The notes below the pieces were generated by a model. That model was not told the origin of the DNA. It worked only from the letters and a program-made list of their open reading frames with translations, and ran no database searches. The translations under genes were made by a program, and so were the position numbers. This document shows, piece after piece, positions 8,308 through 15,999 of a stretch of 40,301 bases of DNA. This stretch comes from Actinomycetes bacterium (GTDB lineage: Bacteria; Actinomycetota; Acidimicrobiia; Acidimicrobiales; JAJYXR01), in assembly GCA_021801525.1 (NCBI GenBank), contig JAJYXW010000161.1:1-40301 (forward strand), read 5' to 3'. Position 1 is the first letter of the stretch. Every line of letters starts with the position of its first letter.

Positions 8308-9608
8308 CTGTCCTCTTCGGGGATGCCATAGGCCCTGGCCACCAGCTGCATTGGGTGGAGCGCCCTGCGACCGGTCCCTTCATATATCGCGCCGTTGGCC
8401 AGGTGGCAGTCGCCGCACACCACCTCGTTGCCCGCTTCCTCCACACGCCGCATGAGCGGAGCCGCCACTTGGAGTGCCAGCTCGTAGTTGGCCGCTCGGT
8501 ACCCCCAGGTGCCGTCTATCCCGGAGCACGCCTGGACCAGGTCGACCTCGATGCCGGACAGCTTGAGCAGGTCCCGGCTCTTGTAGCCGATCATCTGGGC
8601 CCGCAAGTGGCAGGCAAGGTGGTAAGTCACCTTCTCCGGCACCTCGGGAGTGCCGAGTCCCGGGAAGGAAGTGTCCAGCGCACCCTCTTTGTGCATGGCC
8701 ATCAGGTACTCGGCGGGGTCGAAGGTGTGCGCTGCCACCAGGTCCGCGTCGGGCGTGCCCACGTAGATCGGGTAGTCCTTCCGCAGCACGTACGCGCACG
8801 TCGGCTGGGCCACGATCACGTCGAGTCCGGCCCTCACCTCGGCCGCGAGAGCCTGGACGTTCCTTCGCGCGACCTTGCGGAAGCGTTCCACGTCCCCCGA
8901 ATGCAGCCACGGAGCGCCGCAGCATCGGGTTCCTGCCGGCAGCGAGCAGGCTACGCCGTTCCTCTCATAGACCCTGACCAGGTCCCGCCCTATGCCCGGT
9001 TCCATGTACTCGATGAAGCAAGTCGGGAACACGCTGACCTGACGGCTCGGCGTTCCCGTGGCACTCGAGCTCCGCCTGGAGAACCAGGTGGTGAAGCGCT
9101 CTCGGGCGTAAGGCGGGAGGATCCGCGCCGCAGAAATACCGGCGGTGCGCTCCATGAACTGGCGCGCGAGGGAACCCGGCGTTCCGGTGAGGCGGTTGGC
9201 AACGGGAGCCAGCGCGCTAGACACCCTGCCGACCAGGTCTGTCCGGTTCAGAGCCTGGTCTGTCAACTTCTCGACCAAACCCGATCCCTCTCTCTTCGAC
9301 ACCGCGTGCGCCCTCATCATCATGCGCGGGAAGTCGAGCTCCCATTCGTGAGGAGGGACGTACGGGCACTTCGCGTAACAGAGCTTGCACTGGTAACACT
9401 GCTCCACCACTTCGTCCTGCTCGGCTCTGGTCATGGCATCCGCCCGCCCGTCATGTGCGTCGACGTAGGCGAAGAGCGTCGGGAACGACGGGCACAGGTT
9501 GAAGCAGAGCCTGCAGCCATGGCAGAGGTCGAAGACCCTGTCCATCTCGCGACGGAGGTCCCCAGCGTCGAAGTAAGACGCGTCGGCAGGGTCGTAGGTG
9601 GTGGTCAT
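8304..9608 (-). CDS. GlpC-like Fe-S oxidoreductase (heterodisulfide-reductase-related)
   Basis: The protein has 434 residues from ATG 9608; a GTG at 9689 would add 27 residues of low-complexity type. Near the N-terminus are two 4Fe-4S ferredoxin motifs (CHGCRLCFNLCP and CYQCKLCYAKCP). Two CCG-type domains follow (FPTCFIEY...GTRCCGAPW and YHLACHLR...CSGIDGTWG); in the second CCG domain the usual CCG is CSG. This matches the subunit type of anaerobic glycerol-3-phosphate dehydrogenase GlpC and glycolate oxidase Fe-S subunits. In this context (rubrerythrin, DUF3501, PerR) it more likely passes electrons in peroxide defence than in glycerol use, although glpD lies close by on the other strand. 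Confidence 0.9.
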   Translation of the reverse strand: MTTTYDPADASYFDAGDLRREMDRVFDLCHGCRLCFNLCPSFPTLFAYVDAHDGRADAMTRAEQDEVVEQCYQCKLCYAKCPYVPPHEWELDFPRMMMRAHAVSKREGSGLVEKLTDQALNRTDLVGRVSSALAPVANRLTGTPGSLARQFMERTAGISAARILPPYARERFTTWFSRRSSSATGTPSRQVSVFPTCFIEYMEPGIGRDLVRVYERNGVACSLPAGTRCCGAPWLHSGDVERFRKVARRNVQALAAEVRAGLDVIVAQPTCAYVLRKDYPIYVGTPDADLVAAHTFDPAEYLMAMHKEGALDTSFPGLGTPEVPEKVTYHLACHLRAQMIGYKSRDLLKLSGIEVDLVQACSGIDGTWGYRAANYELALQVAAPLMRRVEEAGNEVVCGDCHLANGAIYEGTGRRALHPMQLVARAYGIPEEDR

Positions 9609-9739
9609 ATCACCCAGCCCGAGCGCCGCGCAGAGGCGCCGCGCGGCACTGTGCGGCGCCGCGCACCCGCCATGATGCGGCGGGATCACGCGGCGCGTAC
9701 CACCTCGGAGGCCCAGCGGGTAGGCCTCTGAGCGTCACC
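9609..9739 (-). other. Rubrerythrin/Fe-S gene junction: overlapping small ORFs and GC-rich direct repeats
   Basis: The rubrerythrin stop overlaps GTG 9743, which opens a two-codon ORF. Its stop overlaps GTG 9738, which opens a 42-codon ORF ending at 9610. That stop overlaps GTG 9613, opening another two-codon ORF whose stop overlaps the Fe-S start ATG 9608. The word GCGCCGCGC occurs three times (about 9623, 9636, 9656) and can pair with GCGCGGCGC. The chain could be chance in GC-rich DNA. Confidence 0.4.
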
Positions 9740-10159
9740 TCACGCAAGCGACTTCAAGCCTTCGCCGAAGCGCCCCGCGTGGCTCTTCTCGGCCTTGGCC
9801 AAGGTCTCGAGCCACTCGCCTATCTCTGCAAAACCCTCGTCGCGCGCCGTGCGGGCAAAGCCGGGGTACATCTCCGTGTACTCGTAGGTCTCGCCCTCGA
9901 TGGCGGACTTCAGGTTCGCGTCCGTGGGGCCCACCGGCACACCCGTCACCGGGTCGCCGACCTCCGCAAGGAAGTCGAAATGCCCGAAGGCGTGGCCGGT
10001 CTCCCCTTCCGCGACCGAGCGGAACAGCGCCGCCACGTCGGGGTACCCCTCGACGTCTGCCTTCTGGGCGAAGTAGAGATAGCGGCGGTTCGCCTGGCTC
10101 TCCCCCGCGAAAGCGGCCTTCAGGTTCTCCTCGGTCTTGGTCCCTTTCAACGCTGGCAT
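9740..10159 (-). CDS. Rubrerythrin, short form without rubredoxin domain
   Basis: The protein has 139 residues and consists only of the ferritin-like four-helix domain. Di-iron ligand motifs are visible: E20 in [11 protein letters not shown]53 and H56 in EGETGHA, the E90-E96 cluster in EGETYEYTE, and E124/H127 in AEKSH. The C-terminal FeCys4 domain of classical rubrerythrin is absent, so an outside donor is needed for peroxide reduction. The neighbouring Fe-S protein is a candidate (inference). ATG 10159 has a perfect AGGAGG about 8 nt upstream. It lies between a PerR-like regulator and the Fe-S/DUF3501 genes on one strand. Confidence 0.93.
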   Translation of the reverse strand: MPALKGTKTEENLKAAFAGESQANRRYLYFAQKADVEGYPDVAALFRSVAEGETGHAFGHFDFLAEVGDPVTGVPVGPTDANLKSAIEGETYEYTEMYPGFARTARDEGFAEIGEWLETLAKAEKSHAGRFGEGLKSLA

Positions 10160-10172
10160 GTCTGACCTCCTG

Positions 10173-10252
10173 TTGTCGTTGTATCTCTTGTCGTTGCTGG
10201 TATCTCTTGTCGTTGCTACTGGGTTGTCGTTGCTACTGGGTTGCCTCGTTCT
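10173..10252. repeat. Short tandem repeats between perR-like gene and rubrerythrin gene
   Basis: TTGTCGTTG occurs at 10173, 10188, 10207 and 10224, with spacings of 15, 19 and 17 nt. The last two units are exact 17-nt copies (TTGTCGTTGCTACTGGG). The stop of the regulator gene falls inside the repeat nearest to it, so the array has grown from the gene end into the intergenic space. Confidence 0.85.
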
Positions 10253-10763
10253 TCAAATCGAAGATCTCCCTTCGGCGGACGCGCCCGCTTCGCGCGCCCG
10301 CGTGCGCGCTGCCCGGCCGGAGCGTAGTCGCCTCCGCCCGTTGCCGGCAGTCCTTGCACAGGCCACGGAAGATCACCTCGACCGTAGCCACCTCGAAGCC
10401 TGCCACATCGCAAGCCGCGGCTCGCAGCTCGCTGAAGTCGGCGTGCAGGTCCGTCACCTTCGCGCAAGAACGGCACACCAGGTGGTGGTGAGCACCTTCG
10501 ACGTTCGGATCGAAGCGGGTGGTGCCGGTGCCGAGGTCGATCTCCCCGATCTCCCCCATGTCCGCGAGCTCGTGGAGCGTCTGATAGACGGTCTTGAGCG
10601 AGATCGTCTCCATGTGCGCCTTCACCGCAGCATGGACAGCCTCCGCGCTCGGGTGAGTAAGATCGCCCTGGAGAGCCCGGAAGATGCACTGCCGCTGTGC
10701 AGTCACCTTCCGTCCCTCCGACCTGAACAACCGGGTCAGCTCCTCGGGCGACCTCATGGCCAC
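10233..10763 (-). CDS. perR: Fur-family regulator, PerR-like
   Basis: The protein has 176 residues from GTG 10763 (an ATG at 10757 is also possible). It has a winged helix at 1-80 and a metal and dimer domain after it. The structural zinc site is C97/C100 and C136/C139. H37, D85 and the His cluster H92-H94 line up with the metal-sensing residues of PerR; D85 is the residue typical of PerR rather than Fur. A basic 35-residue tail follows CKDC. It should repress the rubrerythrin operon directly downstream, and possibly glpD, until peroxide oxidises its His ligands. The PerR assignment is by residue pattern. Confidence 0.8.
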   Translation of the reverse strand: MAMRSPEELTRLFRSEGRKVTAQRQCIFRALQGDLTHPSAEAVHAAVKAHMETISLKTVYQTLHELADMGEIGEIDLGTGTTRFDPNVEGAHHHLVCRSCAKVTDLHADFSELRAAACDVAGFEVATVEVIFRGLCKDCRQRAEATTLRPGSAHAGARSGRVRRREIFDLKNEATQ

Positions 10764-10873
10764 GCGCTCGAGCCAGTAACGGCTTCATGGCAGTGAGAAT
10801 TTCGAGCCTGCGACGACCTCATGGCAGTGGCCATGATATCACTAATGATTGTTACCTGACAACTACTTTCCAA
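10764..10873. promoter_or_regulatory. Divergent promoter region with possible Fur/PerR box
   Basis: At 10841-10853 ACTAATgATTGTT is a 6-1-6 inverted repeat with one mismatch, in an otherwise rare AT-rich patch. It resembles the 7-1-7 boxes of Fur/PerR proteins and lies about 20 nt before the glpD start and 80 nt from the perR-like start. The word CTCATGGC occurs at 10754 and 10818, and TTCATGGCAGTG at 10784. Confidence 0.45.
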
Positions 10874-12664
10874 ATGACCAGCACCGAGGCCACCCTCCCA
10901 GCGTTCGACCGATCTGCGATGCTCGAACGCCTCGCGACCGAGACGTTCGACGTGCTAGTCGTGGGAGGAGGCATCACCGGTGCAGGCGTAGCCCTCGACG
11001 CCGCGTCACGTGGACTGCGAACTGCCCTGGTAGAGCGCAACGATTTCGCGTCGGGGACTTCGTCGAAGTCCTCCAAGATGGTCCACGGCGGCTTGCGCTA
11101 CTTGCAGCAGCACGACTTCCGCTTGGTGTACGAGGCTCTCCACGAACGCCAGCGCCTCTTGGAGAACGCCCCGCATCTCGTCTCGCCCCTGCCGTTCTTC
11201 ATCCCTCTCTTCGGCCGGGGAGGGACGGTCGACCGCGGGGTCGCGCGCGCCTACTCCACGGCTCTGTGGCTCTACGACCTGACCGGCGGCATACGCATCG
11301 GCGAGCGTCACAAGAAGATCTCCAAGGAGGAGGCGCTCAGGCATTTCCCGACCATGCGCACAGAGCACCTCGTAGCCGGCTTCCTCTACCTCGACGCCCG
11401 AGCGGACGACGCCCGGCTCACGCTTGCCATCGCTCGCAGCGCGGCTATCGACTTCGGTGCCGCCGTGGCCAACTACGTCGAGGTGAGGAGCCTATTGCGC
11501 GACTCGCACGGCAAAGTGGTCGGTGCCAGTGCATCCACCTCGCTTCCCTGGGAACGCAACGGCGGGGCCGAGGGCGATACGCGCAACAGGGGTATCCACG
11601 ACGGCGGGGCCGAGGAGCAGGTCGAGATCCGGTCCCGCGTAGTGGTGAACGCCACCGGCGTCTGGGCAGACGAGCTGCGCGCGCTCGACGAGCCCGAGCA
11701 CCCTCGCTCCCTTCGCCCTGCCAAGGGCGTCCATGTGAGCGTCCCCGCGTCCAAGCTACCGGCCGACTTCGCTGCCGTGGTGCCGGTTCGCAGCGACAGG
11801 AGGTCGATATTCGTCGTACCGTGGCCCGACGGCGGCGACGTCTACATCGGCACGACCGACACCGATTGGGACGGCTCGCTCGACGACCCCGACTGCACCG
11901 CCGAGGATGTCGACTACCTGCTTGGCGCGGCCAACGCAGTCGTCACCTCCCCGCTGTCACGAGAGGATGTCACAGGAGCCTGGGCCGGTCTGCGGCCCCT
12001 GCTCGCGCGCTCGAGCGGCGGCGGGTCGCCTAACGCACGCACAGCCGACCTCTCCCGGCGCCATACAGTCAGGGTGTCCGAGAGCGGGATGGTGACGGTT
12101 ACAGGGGGCAAGCTCACCACCTACAGGCGCATGGCAGAGGATGCCGTTGACGCTGCGGTGAGCGTGCTCGGCCCCCACGTCCCGCCGGGTGCCGGCCGAT
12201 CGCTGACTCGGCGCCTGGCACTTCGCGGCGCCAGTGACCTCCTTCTCCTCGCCGACCTGCGCGAGCCCGGCGCGGGAGGGGTTTACGGGATCGACGACGC
12301 CTGCTTCGCATCCCTGGTAGCCAGGCACGGCACGGAGACGCCCGATTTGCTGGCGATCGCAGCGGGGCGCCCGGAGCTGCTCACGCCGCTGGTGGAAGGC
12401 CTCCCGCACCTCCGGGTTGAAGCGATCTGGGCCGCCAGGCAGGAGATGGCCGTCACTCTCGACGACATCCTGTCTCGCCGCACGCGGGCTCTGCTTAGAC
12501 GAGCGGGCGCCGCGGCCAGCACTGCGACAGATCCATCGACCTCCGCGCTGCTCGCAGGAGAGTGGAAGCGCTCGGCCGCGTCGATAGAGGAAGAGGGCCG
12601 TGCCTTCGCAGTCGAGGCCGCGGCTAGCCTCGCTCGCGCAGGGCTCGAGATGTCCCGACCATGA
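10874..12664 (+). CDS. glpD: FAD-dependent glycerol-3-phosphate dehydrogenase
   Basis: The protein has 596 residues from ATG 10874. The frame is open to 10787, but the sequence before MTSTEATL is not family-like. The FAD-binding GGGITGAGVALDAASRGL lies near residue 35, followed by SGTSSKSSKMVHGGLRYL, the GlpD signature. The C-terminal half (TVTGGKLTTYRRMAEDAVDAA, then a helical domain with R-rich ALLRRAG) fits aerobic GlpD. It oxidises glycerol-3-phosphate to DHAP at the membrane and feeds electrons to quinone. No clear SD is seen, so initiation may be leaderless. It leads a glycerol cluster with glpK and an AGPS-like flavoprotein. Its stop lies in the first unit of a 17-nt repeat. Confidence 0.93.
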   Translation: MTSTEATLPAFDRSAMLERLATETFDVLVVGGGITGAGVALDAASRGLRTALVERNDFASGTSSKSSKMVHGGLRYLQQHDFRLVYEALHERQRLLENAPHLVSPLPFFIPLFGRGGTVDRGVARAYSTALWLYDLTGGIRIGERHKKISKEEALRHFPTMRTEHLVAGFLYLDARADDARLTLAIARSAAIDFGAAVANYVEVRSLLRDSHGKVVGASASTSLPWERNGGAEGDTRNRGIHDGGAEEQVEIRSRVVVNATGVWADELRALDEPEHPRSLRPAKGVHVSVPASKLPADFAAVVPVRSDRRSIFVVPWPDGGDVYIGTTDTDWDGSLDDPDCTAEDVDYLLGAANAVVTSPLSREDVTGAWAGLRPLLARSSGGGSPNARTADLSRRHTVRVSESGMVTVTGGKLTTYRRMAEDAVDAAVSVLGPHVPPGAGRSLTRRLALRGASDLLLLADLREPGAGGVYGIDDACFASLVARHGTETPDLLAIAAGRPELLTPLVEGLPHLRVEAIWAARQEMAVTLDDILSRRTRALLRRAGAAASTATDPSTSALLAGEWKRSAASIEEEGRAFAVEAAASLARAGLEMSRP

Positions 12665-12762
12665 CAGGCCCCCGACCATGACAGGCCCCCGACCATGACA
12701 GGCCCCCGACCATGACTGGCCCCCGACCATGACTGGCCCCCGACCATGACTGGCCCCCGGCA
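12661..12762 (+). repeat. Six 17-nt repeats forming a chain of five minicistrons between glpD and the flavoprotein gene
   Basis: ATGACWGGCCCCCGACC is repeated with ATGs at 12661, 12678, 12695, 12712, 12729 and 12746. The first ATG overlaps the glpD stop (ATGA). Each of the first five ATGs opens a six-codon ORF, MTGPRP-stop, whose TGA overlaps the next ATG. The sixth ATG reads on into the flavoprotein gene as MTGPRH. Copies 1-3 and 4-6 differ only by a synonymous Thr codon (ACA or ACT). Confidence 0.95.
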
Positions 12763-14359
12763 TGCGGCCGCGGTGCCCGGTACCCCCGAGGACCCGGAGC
12801 CCGGCAGGGCTCGAACTACGGCGCCTGTTCCACCTGTTGCTATCGCCGGTGACGCCGCTCGTGCGGCAGAGCACCTGCCTGGCGAGCGCGTACCCCTAGA
12901 CGATGCCTTTCTCGCCACGCTGCGGTCGACCTGCCGGGATGTCTCCACCGAAGGAGCCCAGCTCGCCGAAGCCGGTCGAGACTGGTGGCCAATCAGCATC
13001 GGTTGGGCCACACGGGGAGAGGTTCCGGCAAAGCCGGGCGCGCTTGCCCGCCCGCGGTCCACAGCCGAAGTGTCGGCGCTCCTCGCTGCCTGCAACCAAG
13101 CCCGAGTACCCGTCACGCCGCTGGCCGGGCGCTCCGGAGTATGCGGTGCGAGCGTGCCTCTCTTCGGCGGGGTTGCGCTCGACATGACAGCCATGGCCGG
13201 GATCGAGGATCTCGACCTGACCTCGCTCGTCGCGCGGGTGGCACCCGGCACCTTCGGCCCGGAGCTCGAGGCAGCACTCCAGGCCGAGGGGGTGAGCCTC
13301 GGGCACTGGCCACAGTCGATCGACCTCTCGACGGTAGGCGGATGGATCGCCTGCCGCGGAGCCGGCCAGTACTCGACGCGTTACGGGAAGATCGAGGACA
13401 TGGTCGCCGGCTTGGAGGTCGTCCTGGCCGACGGCCGGGTGGCGCGCACAGGCGCAGCGGCACCGCGCGCTGCAATGGGTCCCGACCTCACGCAAACCTT
13501 CGTCGGCTCCGAGGGAACGCTCGGTGTCGTCACGAGCGCATGGCTCCGCCTCCACAGGCTGCCGCCAGCAGAGGCAAGGCGCGCGTACGGATTCGCCGGC
13601 TTCGCGGAGGGTCTAGACACCTGCCGGCGCGTCCTCCAGCGGGGTGCGACGCCGGCCGTGCTCCGGCTCTACGACGCAGAGGAGTCCGAGCGCCATTTCG
13701 CCACGAGCACGAGCGGGGCGAGCGGCACCTGCGCCCTGGTGGTGCTCGACGAGGCGGAACCATCCCTGCTCGACGCGACGATGCGGATCCTCGACGAGGA
13801 GTGTCGCGCCGCCGGCGCGGCGGTGCTGAGCGAGGAGCTGGTGGCCCACTGGCTGGAACGGCGCAACGACGTCTCCGCTCTCGCTCCGCTCTACCAGGGG
13901 GGGATCGTCGTGGACACCATCGAGGTGGCCGGCACCTGGAACGAGCTTCCGGCGCTCTACGAAGACTGCGTGTCGGGGCTTCGCTCCCTGCCCGGCACCC
14001 TCGCCGCTTCGGCGCACCAATCTCACGCGTACCCCGACGGAGCGTGCCTCTACTTCACCTTCGCCGGGCGCGAGCCCGACGCCGGGGAAGCCACAGTGCT
14101 GAGGGACGCCACGCGAACCTGGGACACCTCGTACTACACAGAGGCCTGGGATATCGTGATGCGGTGCGTGATGTCCCGTGGGTGCGCCATCAGCCACCAC
14201 CACGGCATCGGCGTCAACCGTGCTCGCTTCATGGAAGAGTCCATGGGAGAGGCCTTCTCGGTGCTGGCTGCTCTGAAGGGTGCGCTCGACCCGCGCGGGA
14301 TCATGAACCCCGGCAAGCTCGGGCTTCCCTCACCCTTCGGCGAGCTGGCATGGCCATAA
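12746..14359 (+). CDS. FAD-binding oxidase, alkyl-DHAP synthase-like
   Basis: The protein has 537 residues. The FAD_binding_4 (PCMH) domain spans about 95-270, with PLAGRSGVCGASVP, GGWIACRGAGQYSTRYGKIEDMV and VGSEGTLGVVT. The C-terminal half holds the AGPS-type motif YYTEAWDIVMRCV...ISHHHGIGVNRARF, with the triple His used by alkyldihydroxyacetonephosphate synthase, and ends LDPRGIMNPGKLG. AGPS swaps the acyl group of acyl-DHAP for a fatty alcohol in ether-lipid synthesis. Many bacterial homologues have no proven substrate, and a D-lactate or glycolate-type dehydrogenase is the alternative. Placement between glpD (makes DHAP) and glpK supports a DHAP-linked job. The first 45 residues are Pro/Ala-rich and unlike the family. 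Confidence 0.82.
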   Translation: MTGPRHAAAVPGTPEDPEPGRARTTAPVPPVAIAGDAARAAEHLPGERVPLDDAFLATLRSTCRDVSTEGAQLAEAGRDWWPISIGWATRGEVPAKPGALARPRSTAEVSALLAACNQARVPVTPLAGRSGVCGASVPLFGGVALDMTAMAGIEDLDLTSLVARVAPGTFGPELEAALQAEGVSLGHWPQSIDLSTVGGWIACRGAGQYSTRYGKIEDMVAGLEVVLADGRVARTGAAAPRAAMGPDLTQTFVGSEGTLGVVTSAWLRLHRLPPAEARRAYGFAGFAEGLDTCRRVLQRGATPAVLRLYDAEESERHFATSTSGASGTCALVVLDEAEPSLLDATMRILDEECRAAGAAVLSEELVAHWLERRNDVSALAPLYQGGIVVDTIEVAGTWNELPALYEDCVSGLRSLPGTLAASAHQSHAYPDGACLYFTFAGREPDAGEATVLRDATRTWDTSYYTEAWDIVMRCVMSRGCAISHHHGIGVNRARFMEESMGEAFSVLAALKGALDPRGIMNPGKLGLPSPFGELAWP

Positions 14360-14396
14360 GAGGCTCAGCGCCTCGCGCCGGGGAGGCAGCACGGAC

Positions 14397-14495
14397 ATGA
14401 GCCAACCTGGCACGCTCGGACCTGGCACGCTCGGACCTGGCACGCTCGGACCTGGCACGCTCGGACCTGGCACGCTTAGGGCAGGCTGCCGTTGA
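14397..14495 (+). CDS. Leader ORF of PGTL repeats coupled to glpK
   Basis: A 32-codon ORF from ATG 14397, with GGGGAGG about 10 nt upstream, encodes MSQ, then five PGTL(G) units, then RAGCR. Its stop TGA (14493-14495) overlaps the TTG start of glpK (TTGA). It is built almost wholly from a 15-nt repeat. Its length makes a functional protein unlikely; a translational leader for glpK is the simplest reading. Its translation is not proven. Confidence 0.55.
   Translation: MSQPGTLGPGTLGPGTLGPGTLGPGTLRAGCR
14406..14477 (+). repeat. Five 15-nt tandem repeats between the flavoprotein gene and glpK
   Basis: CCTGGCACGCTCGGA is repeated at 14406, 14421, 14436, 14451 and 14466, the last ending CTTAGG. 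The period is five codons, so changes in copy number would not shift the frame of the leader ORF that contains it. Confidence 0.95.
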
Positions 14496-15949
14496 GCGTC
14501 CTCGTGGTCGACGTCGGCACTTCCGGCGTGCGCTCAGCCGTCGTGAGACCCGACTCCTCGGTCGAGCACGTCCGCTACGAGAGCGTCCTCCCGAGCTCGC
14601 CGGCCCCGGGCTTCGTCGAGCTCGATCCGGTGAGGCTCGCCGACGCCGTGCTCCGGGTAGCACGAGAGGCGCTCGCGGCGGGCGGACCGGTCGAAGCCGT
14701 GGGTATCGCCAACCAGCGAGCCACCACCATTGTCTGGGATCGCAGCACCGGGGAGCCCGTGGGACCTGGCATCGGCTGGCAGGATCTCCGCACGGTCGGA
14801 ACCTGCCTGGCACTGCAGGCCGACGGCATACGTATAGCGCCCAACGCGTCGGCCACGAAGCTCGCGATGCTCCTCGACATGGCCGACCCAGACAGGACCC
14901 GCGATCTCTGCTTCGGCACGGTCGACACCTGGGTGGCCTGGACCCTCTCCGGTGGAGCTCTCCACGTCACCGATGCCACCAACGCGGGCGTCACCGGGCT
15001 GCTGGAACCCGACGCATCTGGGTGGGACGACCGGGTTCTCGGCGCGCTGCGGATCCCTCGCGGGGTGCTGCCCGAGGTGGTCGACTCCTCGGGTGCGCTG
15101 GGAGAAGCCTCCGCACTCGACGGCTCGCCCGTAATCGCCGGCCTCGCGGGCGACCAGCAAGCGTCGCTCGTAGGGCAGGGATGCCTGCGCCCGGGACTCG
15201 CCAAGGCGACCTTCGGCACCGGCGGGATGCTCGACTGCTGTGTCGGGCTCGAGCGGCCCGGGTTCTCCGCCCGGGGAGAGCACGGGACCTTCCCTATCGT
15301 TGCCTGGCGGAGGGCAGGCAGGCTTGCCTGGGGAGTCGAGGCGCTCATGCTCTCCGCAGGCGCATGCGTGGAATGGATGCGAGACGACCTCGGGACCATC
15401 TCCAGCTCCGCCGATTCGGACGAGCTGGCGGCGTCGTGCACGAACACCGGCGACGTGTGGTTCGTACCCGCGCTGCTCGGGCTCGGAACCCCCGTGTGGG
15501 ACTTCGGCGCCAGGGGCACGCTGCTCGGCATCACACGTGGAACCGGACGCGCCGAGGTAGCCCGGGCCGTGCTCGAGGGAGTCGCTCATCGCGGCGCAGA
15601 CCTCCTCGAGGCCGCCGAGGCAGACTCAGGGCTCGTCATCCCGTCATTGCGAGTGGACGGCGGCATGTCCGCCAATGCCACCTTTGTCCACGCTCTCGCA
15701 GATGCGCTCGGCCGACCGGTGGAGATCGCACCGGTGACCGAGGCCACGACGCTCGGTGCCGCCTACCTGGCCGGCATGGCGGTAGGCATCTGGAGCAGTG
15801 AGGACGAGGTAGCCGCCGCGTGGAGCCCCCGCGAGCTGATCGAGCCCAAGCTCGGGGAAGCACGCCGAGCCGAGCTGCGAGAGCGCTGGCTCGAGGCGCG
15901 CGAACGGTCGATGCGTGCGGTGCCCGAGCTTTCGGCCCTTGACTTCTGA
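14492..15949 (+). CDS. glpK: FGGY-family glycerol kinase
   Basis: The protein has 485 residues from TTG 14492. The start is fixed by the phosphate-1 motif LVVDVGTSGVRS, which begins at residue 3. Other family motifs are GIANQRATTIVWDRSTGEPVGPGIGWQD, GDQQASLVGQG, FGTGGML (phosphate-2) and VDGGMSANATFV (adenosine site). It phosphorylates glycerol to glycerol-3-phosphate, the substrate of the GlpD encoded upstream. The TTG overlaps the stop of the repeat-built leader ORF, so its expression should depend on leader translation. Another FGGY sugar kinase is possible, but the GlpD neighbour favours glycerol. Confidence 0.88.
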   Translation: MSVLVVDVGTSGVRSAVVRPDSSVEHVRYESVLPSSPAPGFVELDPVRLADAVLRVAREALAAGGPVEAVGIANQRATTIVWDRSTGEPVGPGIGWQDLRTVGTCLALQADGIRIAPNASATKLAMLLDMADPDRTRDLCFGTVDTWVAWTLSGGALHVTDATNAGVTGLLEPDASGWDDRVLGALRIPRGVLPEVVDSSGALGEASALDGSPVIAGLAGDQQASLVGQGCLRPGLAKATFGTGGMLDCCVGLERPGFSARGEHGTFPIVAWRRAGRLAWGVEALMLSAGACVEWMRDDLGTISSSADSDELAASCTNTGDVWFVPALLGLGTPVWDFGARGTLLGITRGTGRAEVARAVLEGVAHRGADLLEAAEADSGLVIPSLRVDGGMSANATFVHALADALGRPVEIAPVTEATTLGAAYLAGMAVGIWSSEDEVAAAWSPRELIEPKLGEARRAELRERWLEARERSMRAVPELSALDF

Positions 15950-15999
15950 CGCTCGGCCTCGAGCATGCCGCACCGCTCGTAGCCACCTGAGCCGGTATC

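Noticed and set aside
8283..9731. Long plus-strand frame opposite the Fe-S protein gene
   Set aside because: The minus strand carries complete ferredoxin and CCG motifs; the plus frame has none.
10787..10873. Extended N-terminus of GlpD from ATG 10787
   Set aside because: The extra 29 residues are not family-like and would cover the AT-rich promoter and operator region.
12661..12762. Array read as a CRISPR-like repeat
   Set aside because: Units are contiguous 17-nt copies with no spacers and no cas genes in the window.
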